In this document: in pieces, positions 12,801 to 24,800 of the stretch
Layout: the number at the start of each line of letters is the position of its first letter
How positions within the stretch are numbered: the stretch's first letter is position 1
From: Otis tarda
Lineage: Eukaryota; Chordata; Aves; Otidiformes; Otididae
DNA length: 64,000 bases
NCBI GenBank assembly: GCA_026413225.1
Contig: CM048553.1
Coordinates: 16,492,501 to 16,556,500 of the forward strand
Direction: 5' to 3'
Notes under the pieces: generated by a model
Told to the model about the DNA's origin: nothing
Database searches by the model: none
The model's input: the letters and a program-made list of their open reading frames with translations, nothing else
Program-made: the position numbers and the translations under genes

Positions 12801-15800
12801 GCAAACATAAATGAAGTTGACAAATGTTTCAAATATTCTTGAAACAAGTATTGACTTGACACATTCAAAAGACATTCAAGACTTTAAAGATGCATCTGCT
12901 ATTGAGGAATCTTGTGCTCCATGTAACATGCATGTTTATCCCCCCCAGTACCTGATAGGTTGTACAGTGCTCTTAACTACAGTGGGACTAGGTACTCTTG
13001 TCACTACTGTGTGGGTATTCACAGAACGTGAAGCAGGGGTAGATTCACTTTAAAGAATTGCCAAGGAGGGAAAATTCACAGGGAGAGAGAAGAAAAAAGC
13101 ATTAAGAAAAGCAATACATTAAGTGTTAACTACAGAAAAGACCAAAACCAAAACAAAACAAAACAGAAAAAAACAAACAGCAATGATTTTTAATTAACTG
13201 AGTTATCTGCTGCGACCTTTGCAAAATAACTTCAAATACTTTGAAAGAACTAAAAGCCTAGAGGAGCAAACAGGTTGTCTCGAAGTTACTCATTAACCCA
13301 TAACACAAGCCATCTTTTAGTAGATCATTGGGGGAACATCCATTCACCTTTGTTTAGTTTTCCCCAAAAATGACTTTTCTTTTTCAGGAAAATTTCATGA
13401 TGTATGACCAGAGTACAAGAAACACATTTCCAAAAAGTACATTTGAGATTTCAGAGTGTAAAAGGCTTTCCCCAGCACAAATAAATTCCATAAGAAACCG
13501 TGCAGAGTAAATTATCTCAGCGCAAAGTATCTTCTTCATTTGAGTTAGAAACCAATGCTATGACTAATCCTGTTTATCTAATCTACAGGTTCATAAGCTT
13601 TCTGCCAAATTAGAGTTCATACAAGTTATGCTTTGCTAGTCCCTCTACTTCTGAAAAGGAATGTCAGTATAGTTCCCCCTGTGGTTCTCAAGGAAGTTGG
13701 CCCTTACAATAAATGTTTTCCTTGCTCCAAAGTTGTAAACACCACATACACGGAACTCATTCCCAGATTTAAAAGCAGGAATCAGAGAGTCAAGATATGT
13801 ACAAGACTTACGTAGCTGCAATGACCACTTCCTCACTGGTAATTGGCTGTGTGTGCGATCTATCCTGCAAACGCCGCAGCCTTCTCTCTACTGCTGAACT
13901 TCTTGTAGGTGGTTTAGGAATATTTTTCATTTCAAATGATTTTTCCATTTCCTAAGAGGATGTATGTGGTAATTAAAACCATGGAAGAAAAGTTCCAAAA
14001 CAGCACTTTCTTTTTACGTTCTTGCATGCGAAGTAGTAAGTTTCCCAAATGCTCATCCCTGAATTAGAAGCAGGTTGTAACTGCACAGTAGGCATCACGG
14101 AGTTAAAACTAACTACTCATCTCTCTAAATGGCATTCTTAAAGAAGGCTTTACAGTGACAGGTCTACTGTGTAGGCAGGTGAGATGAAGTAAAAAAAAAG
14201 TTACATAGCTTTTACTTGGTTAACTGCATCACACCTCATTCTAATGCACTTCAGCTCTTTAGCATCTTGTATATGAAATGTTTAACTCGGCCTCCTATTA
14301 AGAAAATGTAATACTTACTCTAAAAAGCAGCCTCTTTGCAGCTACGCTTAGTTTGGCTCGGTCATCTAATTTTTCTTCATCTACACAAAGGAAAAAGAAA
14401 AAAAAAAGGAGGCTGAACATAATGAATCAAGCTCATATTAAGTACCAGGGTTTTTCTGAACTCCTCAAAAACTGTATTTTAGTAAGACAAGAAGCACTAC
14501 CAGCAAGTAAGCTGGCTGCTACTCCCTTTTAACAAAAGACTCACCATGAACCAAACTGCGTAAACTTTACTTGTATTTACATGTTCTGCATCAGAGGAAA
14601 ATCCTTAACAGGATTTGAGAACAAGTCTTGTCTTCAGGACAGTTCATGTGCTTTCAAGTTATACAAACAGCCTCTTATGAATAATCAAACTTATTATATT
14701 AGTCTATGATAACACATGGACTAAGAAAATAATTAGACTGAAAGATTGTCTTAAGAGTCAGTATTCATCCTGCTGTACAGAACATCTCTTTTCTACTAGT
14801 TGACTATGCAAGACAGTCTCTCCTAGAAGTTGGTCATTCTGATTACCATCTTGTGTCCCATTTTTGAGAGGCTCAACTAGTATCCCTAGGAGCTAAAATC
14901 AGCATCCTTCAGATACAAGAGCCAGCATCTCAAAGCTGCAGAGAGTATAAACTTTCAAATAGCATAAGGCATTAAATCTAAATTTAGCTACTCATGAGAT
15001 TATCTACTTAATTTGTGCCAGACTTGCTAAGAGTGACAAGAGGGAAAGAGAAGCAAGATGGCAGACTGAATTGTATAATTTAATTACCAGCATCTTGCAA
15101 CTTCCTTAGCTAAAAAATACATTACCAATATCAGTTTCACACTACAGTAAAGGCTTTTTAGTTATTAGTCATAGACCACTACTGATTGAAATGTGTATTT
15201 TTTTCCCATCGGCTAGCTTATTAATTGTCTAAATCAGAAAAAAAAAACAACAACCCAAACCCTACATTGAAAAGTATCAAGCCATTTCTCCCCCTTCCCT
15301 CCTATACAAAGTTCAGCATCCACAGACAGACTCTTGGACTTTAATGAATTTGAAATCAAGTCTGTAGTAAATATGGCCCAAGGAAAAGTGGTACTTCAAA
15401 TATATTACAGGTAACAACAGTTACTTTCAAGTGGACTTGGTTTGCATTATCAAATATAGTTCTTCAGTTAAAACAAAACACATTCGCTCCCATTTCTTCC
15501 TTAGAAAGTAGTACAGTAACATACCTTCAGCACTTGGTATTTCTGCACTCAAAATTGACCTAGTGAAAAATTATCAAACAGAAAAAAGTTAGTTGGAAAA
15601 AAAGACATCAAAAATTAAATTTAAACTCCATCTCAAGTAGCAGGACCTCAAAAGTCTTAAGAGTGGGACAACTTCATCTATTTTTCAAGTTTCAACAGTT
15701 TCCACTTGGACATCCTTTAATAAAGCAGAAAGGCAAGCAATTGCAGCCAAACTTAAACACAGTAAAGGAAAATTATTTCCAGTTCATTTTGCACAAGATA

Positions 15801-18800
15801 AAAGTCTAAGATTTGCTGCCATCTTTTTTAGCACAAAATATGTAGCTTTGGTTATTTACAAAAAGAAGTCAATGATAAAGCTGAGTAGATGGAAAGTCTT
15901 TATATAAAATCAAAAGCATTTATCATTAGACAGAACCAGACAGACTATAGTACTTTATGATGATTCACTGTTCACCATTTTACATGGGGGATTTGCAACA
16001 AATTGGTTTTGTTGGCGGTGTTCTGGTTTTTATTTTATAAGAAGCTATAACAAATACTCCATTGTTTTTAAAAAGAAACAGTAACCTTGCAAAACGTTTA
16101 TGCTAATAAATGAACGAAGTCTCTTCACAAGCTTGTTCATGTCTACCTGCCCCAGAATGCTATGCAGAGCTATGTACGTGCCTACCTATCTGTCTCCTTT
16201 CGTTCTGCTGACGTTATAGGTTGAGTTTTAAATCTCTCAGAAGTCTTTCTATTTTCACCAGGAGAAAAATAGCGCCTCGGCTTTCGTGGCCCTCTTTCAC
16301 GGTCACCATTGGCAGACAAAGTGCTACCTGCCGTTGACATCTCAAACCGAGATTCACTTTTAAACCACATGATAGAAAGCGCATAGAAAAGAAAATAGGA
16401 GAGAGAAGTAAAGCATAGATGTAAGCATCTTAACAATTCACCAGAGATCACTCTGCATGCTCCTCCGGTAACATGCGCAGACGTACACATTCCAGCTACC
16501 CCACATCACAACTTGCACGAGCAAGCAGAAGCACAAAAGCGGGATTCAAACCATCTCAGCCTCCAGTACACACTGGTGAGAGCTAAGCTGTGTGCTTTAA
16601 GTGCCGAACACAACTGCTGTTGAGTGTGTGTAATTTTTGCCAAGGACGTGCAAGTTTCACACGAAAATACGTCTGAAATGTCACCTACAGTTCTGTTTTC
16701 TTGTTGGCATTAGCAGTTTCCAGAAAGACATTACGGAGCTGGGCAACAGAGACTTTTGTGTCAACCATGCCAATCTCACCGTTTGGTGCATTTGCTTCCA
16801 TGCTCTCCTTACTTTTAAAAGCTTCTAGCTTAGGAGCCACAGTATAGTCAGACATTGAACGAGTCAGGACTTTATGTTTTGCTGTCGACACTTTCCGAAC
16901 AGGAGCTTTTGCCTTGGCAGGCTGCGATACAGACCCACTCTGTATGTACATAACAGCTTCACTCCTTTCTATGTTCTCAGTGGTCTTATGCTGCTCAGAA
17001 GCCTGCCTCTTATTGCACTCCAGCTCTCTTTCAACTTCTGAGTTAACTGTCAGCTTGCTTGCGAAAGAGGAACTCCCCACGGCTGTATCCATTTCTCCTC
17101 CAAAGAGGCCTTCATGGTTCTTCCCTTGCTTGCGAATCTCAGATGGCAAAATTGGTCTTCTGCCTTTGGAAGCCTGGTCACCCTCTAAAGAATCTTCTTC
17201 ATCAGGCTTTGCTCCATAATCAAGTGCCTTTTTCTTTTCACTCTCTGATGCAGTGGCTGCTGACGATTTTGTTAAGAGGCTAACACTGTCTGGTAGGAGG
17301 AGGCTACCAACAGAGGTGTTTGTTGGTTCTTCTGTTGCCATCAGCTGAGCCGTGTGAGCAACGCCAGTGGGCTGAATGTAGCCATGTATTGGTTGGCGGA
17401 CCGAACTGACGGGCTGGTTTATAACCCTATCAAAGGCAGATGTTTCTGTCTGAAGAGGCATGTAGTGGGCTGGCACGGGATGTGATTTTCTCTGAGATAT
17501 TGTGTCTGTGCCAAGTTCAGGGCTTCCACGAGCACTTTCCTCTTTCACCAGTTTCTCTCTAACTTTTACTCTTTAAGAAAGAAAAAGGATTAAAGCTGTG
17601 AACAGCAATACCCAATCTGGGAAGGAACAGACACCTACTGTGGGTACAGACAGCAAAATCATATTAAAATAAAAACAACCAATACATAAAAGAAACCAAT
17701 CTTATGATGCAACCCCTTCCTCCCCACCAAATCTTAGGAGTAACTTTGCTCAAAAACATTCAAGTGATTCACAGGCCGCCAAGCATGCATGACTCCTGAG
17801 AAGGCAACTGAGCAAGCTCTGAAAACGTACAGCATGTTCCCATGAGGTCACAACTGTGTTCGTCAAACAGCACATACCCATAGTCTCAAACAAACAAGAT
17901 GATAAAAACTGCTTTTTGTATTATCAAAGTGTTGGGTTCAGCCTGAAATTGCAAATTCCATTGGCAATCATGTATGTAGCCAGATCTCTGAAGATGTCTA
18001 AACACTGGGCAGCTTATGTCCAAAGATGGGGAGAAACTCTTTGGCAGGGCCTGTTGTGATAGGATGAGGGGTAGTGGTTTCAAAATAGAAGGAGGTAGAT
18101 TCAGATTAGACATCAGGAAAATTTTTTTTTTACAACGAGGGTGGTAGAACACTGGAACAGGTTGCCCAGAGAGATGGCTGATGCCCCATCCCTGGAAACA
18201 TTCAAGGCCAGGTTGGACGGGGCTATGAACAACCTGATCCGGTTGGAGATGTCCCTGCTTCTTGCAGGGGGGCTGGACTGGATGACCTTTAAAGGTCCCT
18301 TCCAACCCAAACCATTTTATGATTCTATGTCATACGAAGATGGTCCTGCATTGGGGAAAGAGACCAAAAAACACATTGTTATCTCCACCTAGCCCTTCAG
18401 ATGTTTTGGCAGAGACTTTTTTACTTGTGCTTTCGTGTATCTTGTAAGACATCTAAAATGTTACATGTAGTGTAACCTGTTTCAGTAAGTGAGAAAAAAC
18501 ACTGAAAGTGCAAGCCTCGAAGTGAAAACTATGGCATGGCTTTTGCTCTTCAAAGGGCTTGCAAGAGAGAAAAGAATTAAAAAAAAAAATACGGAAAAAA
18601 ACCACCCCAAAACAGGCATTCTGTTTTAAAACATTTCATTACATCCCAACATGCAAAACTTACAGGAATGTTCCCCAAAGTTACCTTACTTCAGTGTATC
18701 TTCTAGAAGCAGCTCTAGACGTGTGTAACATCCGTGTAAAAGGAGGTCGTGTTCTACCTTCAGACACTTAACACAACTGCACCAGGGGAAGGCAAGCGCG

Positions 18801-21800
18801 GGCAGCAGCCCTTCCTCTCTGACCACAACTGCAGGAAAGCTCTCCAGCAGTTTGACAGCCACACCAGTGTTTAGACAGCTTATAGGGCAAGCATTTGTAA
18901 ATATTGCATACACAGTATTAAAAATGAGAGCCCTGTACTTCCTCCCTTCCCAAATGGGTATAAAAAATTATCTTAATCCTGAGGAAGGAGAAAAACTCAA
19001 GTACAATAACAGACTAGCTCTTTATTTGAAAGTAAGTAAACCAGCTCAAAGTATGTGCAATTCCAGGCTTGCTATCAACAGGAATTTGTTGTTGAGTTCA
19101 CATTATTAAATATAAGCAAGATTTAGGCAAAAAGGCAAATGAATATCTGAGAGATTAATTCAGGATATCTAAAGTTACCTGAAACACCACCTTTCTATTA
19201 CTTTGGTGTTTCTTATCTCTGAGGATTGTTGCATATTAGGGAAATTTCTCAAAGTTACTTAAGCACAGAAAGTGTGTTCAGTCTGAAAAAGTGATTCGTT
19301 AAACTACACGTACCAAGCATTCTCCAGAACATCCACACTGATGTTAGTACTGGGTTATAAGAACTGCTTTAATCAGGAACACAGAAAAGAGTCTTCCTGC
19401 AATGATTCTCATGTTGGTGGGCTAACTGTGTATGTTACCAAACCGGGAGAAAGCAGCTGCTTACAGCTCTGATCAAGATCTTGCTTTACTTTTCAATATG
19501 AATTTTTTACTTCTCTTGTACCATCTCTTTTGGAATTCAAGGAATTAATTGTAGGGAATGCTAAGATGGATTGGTGTGCGCTACAAAAATCTGATGGTTT
19601 GCAGAGTACAAAATGGGATAAAAAAAGAAATGACAAAAATTAAGGGAATTATAGTAGCTGAGGAAGAAGCTAGCAGCATTTGTGCTCCTTCATCAACATA
19701 CCAATTGGTCCTAAGTTACAATAAAAGCAGAGGCTTCAGAGAAGTTTCAACAGCTGTTTATCCACAACAAACAACACTTTCTAACGTGCTGCTGTTTAGG
19801 GAAAATTAAAGGCAAATGTTAAACGAAGACAGAGTAAAGGCAAAGAAAGGAGAGGTTTGTAGTCTGATTATTAGCCACACAGCTACATTTCATGATACCT
19901 GGAGGGCCAGCTGATAAGTGAAGGTGTGTCCCCTTCTGAATCTTTCTGAAGAAACCATTCAGGTTTTGCTTTCCCTGCACTACTACAGAAAACAGAACTT
20001 CAGGTAATTTTTGAGATCTCCACACATGCTCCCACTGTTTCTCCCAATCTTCCCTCCCCATTGCTTTTTTTGTTTTCTAATTACTCAGTTACAGAGGACT
20101 GTTTACAAAAATAAAAGCACAGGACATAAATCAAATTGAAAGGTGATAAACTGTGACACAAACTACGATATTAATTCCACAAACATCTAAAAAGTATTCT
20201 GAATGTTAAATATTCTGCAAAGGTAACTTTACCAAGTGTATATCATCCTGAATTTTAGAAGCAAAAGCAACTACACAATCTTATTTTTGCCATTTGCCAT
20301 TGCAGGTCAGATTGATGGGTAAGGACACCTGGAAAAGCTGCTAAAACCATTCCTTTATTTTGTGGTTTAAAATGGTAAAGATCTTGGGTCCAAAACAAAG
20401 TAGTAATATGAATTTAATGATGTTGGAAATTCAGATGGCTACCCTACGAAATTCTCAGGAGCATCTGGAACCCCTCTCTCTCCTTGTAGCCCTGTTTCAC
20501 AAAAACTTCAGAAACGCAAGCCCAGTCAGCTGAAGTAAAACATGCAGTGTCACTGGGTGACAGGGGAAAGCAAAAGCTTAAAACACAAAGTAACCCCTAA
20601 CTTGATCTTGTCTTGACTTTATTCTGTTCCCATTTTGGAGTTGAAAGCATAGAAAGAAACAAGATCACTGCAAACTTTTAAAAGCTCTGCAGGAAAGGTG
20701 TCTGCAGGCTACCTGCATACAGTTTCTCAAATACTTTCCTAAGGCCCACCTTCATCTGCAGTCCCTCAGCAACAGCAGATCACATCAAATACTTTTAACT
20801 TTGCAAGCACAGACTATCCGGCCACACTAACGTTTCCAAACAAACTCCCCAGAGGTGACAAATGGGCAGGCTGCTTTCCATTACCCATAGCTACACCTGA
20901 AAGAACTCCTCGCATTGCAGTAAAGTCATTTGGAATAAAAATCCCAAATTAAGCTCCAGGCCATCTACTTCAATTTTTCTTAGCTGGTCTTTTAATAAAA
21001 ATAGTTGCAAAAGGTCAAATCAATGACTGTTCTTAAGATATTGCACTTACTGCAAATAAGTTTAAATTTGAGAACTCACCTACAGTTGTCACCTTATCCA
21101 AATCAAGCTTAGAACAAAGTCAAACACCGACTGCTAATAGATCTTTTGTTTTTCCAAATATTTTTTAATTCCTAAAGGAACTGACCAAATAGGAGGTAAA
21201 AACCTTTCACAGGAGCTGACCCAGTAGCTGGAATTGCTTTGTAGCAAGCAGACTTCCTTCTTGTCTGGTAATGTGTACTTTGGCACATTTTATCATGGGC
21301 ATGGCCCAAGCAGCAATTATTTGTACTTGATCATTCATCCTTTGAAGACAGCAATCAGAAGAATGTAAGCCTTGTTTTGAATTTAATCAGCCACTTCAGT
21401 AGCCAAATGCAGAAAATGTCAAATGATACCTTCTCAGCACTTTGTTGTCTTCTCAGTGATGGATAATAGGATTAATTATTAAGTCTCCTTAGGACTGAAG
21501 GGACAAAGCTTTCATTTGTATTCCAAAGCAAGCTGCAATTTTTTTCCAATTTGAACTCAGCAAATTTAAATGTAACAAAAATAATTTTGCAACCTGTATA
21601 ATGTGGAACTGACTTAGCTCTTATTTTGCTCGTGCAAATGGCCTTATAGGAGACTACCACGCAGTAACTTTAAACAGACTGCATGGAAATAGGCAAAGAC
21701 TTCTTTACAACTCAGAGACAGGGACAAGAGTTTCCGTGAGGTTATTCTTACATCTCTGAATATCACACACCAGTTGGTACACACTGGCACTGGAAGTTGT

Positions 21801-24800
21801 CAGGGGTATTAAAAGGACGAACGGGCTATTGGCAAGTTGGTCTTTAAAATACCACCTACTGCCTACATGGGTATGCAAACAAAAGACCACTTCCTAAGTT
21901 TAAACTCCTGGCTGCTCTAAGAGCTCCACCACTTCTCGGTGGGAGCAAATTATTTCCTTCAAAACATAAGACAGATAGTAGGAAACTTGTTCTACATAAA
22001 TACAGACCCAAGCATTGCCCAGAAAGAATTAGCAAGTAGTGACAATGCAGCTGCCCGTTTGTATTAAGTTATGACTTATTTCTGCCGTTTTTGCCCCAGT
22101 CTCTCATTTGTTAGTATAGCACTACTGCGGAGCAGAGAAGTGAAAATGACCATAGCACAAACGGGATGGAGTTTAAACTCTGGAACTGCCCTAACATCAG
22201 AATCCACCTGAAAATGGATCTTGCCATTTCATTATCTGGAAATGAAGAACAACTAATTTTCAAAGAAAGGAAGACCCTGCAGAAGGGGCCTGTCTCCAGT
22301 GCTTGTGAAACACAGCTGGTCCCTTAGTGTTTCACACTATAACTTTGAACAAACGAACAAATGAAAAAGTATGCTCCCATTAAAAACAGTTTCCTTAATT
22401 ATATCTCTTCTGCTCAACTTTTGCAGCATCTTTTATTATTAGAAAATAGGTAATGCCAGAAGTGGCAGAAACAGTTGGAATTTATGAACAATTTGATAAT
22501 GCCTTCAGCCTGCTCAGACTGAATTTGTAACTGGTTTACAGAGCTGCATTAAAAAAAAAAATACACTTGTTAGCTAAAGATGAAAGAGCTTTATAAAGAG
22601 ACCTTATTTCTCCAGATTAAAGGCTAATCTGTGAATTGAGTGGATTCAGGTGCCACTCTCAAGCCAGTAACTGCCATCCCACCCATGCTGCATGCAGCGC
22701 AGCTTCTCCTGAGTTGGAAGAGATAACAGCCTAGAAGGCATTTCATTGTTCAGTGTTTCAGTGCTCTCCTAAGGCTGAAAACTTTGTCCCTTCCTTCACC
22801 TTACAAAACAAAGAAAACAACCTGCCAAAGGTCCATTGCTCCAATATCCCTTCCTATCAGTAATTGGATTAGTCAAGAGATTTCTCTTAACTTGACCATC
22901 TGAAGATAAGGGATAACATTTTGTAATATTTGAGTTGAGACTGCTTCAGAAACAAGTATTTCGGAGCCTGGAGTAACCTAGTCAGCTCAAAGAGTTTCAG
23001 TATAACTCTGGTCTCAATTGTATGGATGACCCTGCAACAATTATTTTCTTCACTGTAGTAGCAGAATTGTAAGTTTAAAACATAAATTAAATATAAGATA
23101 TCACTTCCTAAATATGTTGACTTGCTTTCCCTCTGATGGCTTTTTTTGAAATGACAATATTCCTTTAAAATTTTGGCTTAACTGGGAAAGTCCAATGATC
23201 ACTTATATTGCCATATATCCATGCAAAAGAAAGTGAGCAGGATTAGAAGTCACTGAATAATGAAAAGCTATGAAAAAAAAATGTAAGAGACTACTAGTAG
23301 TGTGTCCTATGCAACAAAGTGAAACAAAAAAGAAGGCTAAGTACATTTGAGCAGTTTACAAGCACTGTAAATAGATGACTTAATCTACCAGGTGGTTAAC
23401 CTTTGACGTGGAAGATTGCTTCCTCATTCAAACTTTAAGGTATGCTTATGAGAGTTAATAAGAAAGTCCACAACAAATAAGAGTCAGGTTTTGTGATTTT
23501 GATGGGAAGGATAAAGAAGTCCAGTCAAGGTAGCTCATTTCTGAACCTACTGCAAAAAAAATGTAAGCAGCTCAGTTTATGCCAGTTCATTTCAATTTTT
23601 TAGAAACAGTCAGCACTGCTCCGCACAATACAGGTGCGTTTACAACTGAGTTCTCATTACAATTTACATCATATTTAGCTGCAACATTTTAACTTGTTTT
23701 TATAGTTATTATTTTCCATCTATCCACCTACCTAGAAATTAAAGAATCACACTTAGAGAAAATCATACTTTAAAAAATTCTTAGTCACGCATTGTTTTCA
23801 GTCACTGTAACACTAACAGTCTGGTTTTGCACTACACTGAAATTACAATGTTAAATTAGTGAAAACTAATTTTTTTTTCCTTCTGGAAGGATCTGGCTAC
23901 CCTATTTCTGGAGTAAATTTGTCAAAACTGAAGTAATTCAGCATACCATGAGGGAGGCTGTTTTCCAAATTCAGCATGGAATATTAACTCTCCCCTTTGT
24001 CCCTCCACACACACACACACAGAGATATTATCTGAAAGATTAACTATCACACTTCAAAAGGGTTTTTACACTTTCACAGCAGGAAAGCAAATTAACTATT
24101 ATTTCAACCGACCAAAGACACTTTTCAGCTATTAACTCAGGAACTGCTTTATTTTGGCAGAAGCCTTCATGAAGCTATTCAAATCTTCACTGAGAAACAG
24201 CTTGCCTTTACTTGGAAACCCCCACCCAAACAATTACAGGATATAGAGGAAAAAGTTAAAGGCTTGCTCTAACAGGTTATGGAAAAAAAACCCAACCAAA
24301 TTTAGAACTGTAACTGCTTAAATTTCTAGTTTGTGTAAGTATCTTAAATATACCACTTACTCCACTCCCCGCCAAAGGGCCTAATTTTAGCATAAATTCT
24401 ATAAATACAGAGTGAAACCAAGGATGTATCTAATCATAGAAATAGGTACCCAGCTCCCTGTATCAGAAACACACTGTGATTCAATAAACCCAACCAGTCC
24501 AGCCTGAGACATCCAAAGCCACTAAATACATTCTCATAAATGCTGTAGACACTGCTGCAGAAGGTGATGAAGATAAAGAAATCTACCATATAAACAAACA
24601 AATAAAAATCACTCTTACCTTTGTCTGATGTTACTGTGCAAGGGCTGGTCATTCTGCAAATGGATTGGTGAGGCTGCCCGCTTTGGTGAAGAAAGGGACT
24701 CTCTGGGGATTTGCTTTGGTGATATTGGCACTTCATTATAGGAGGAAGATTCTCGTCCAGAGAGCGAAAGGGAGGCAGAACTGTCCAAGGTTGCAGAAGG

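Noticed and set aside
16914-17283. Plus-strand open frames
   Set aside because: They are antisense shadows of the large SVIL exon 17570-16689.
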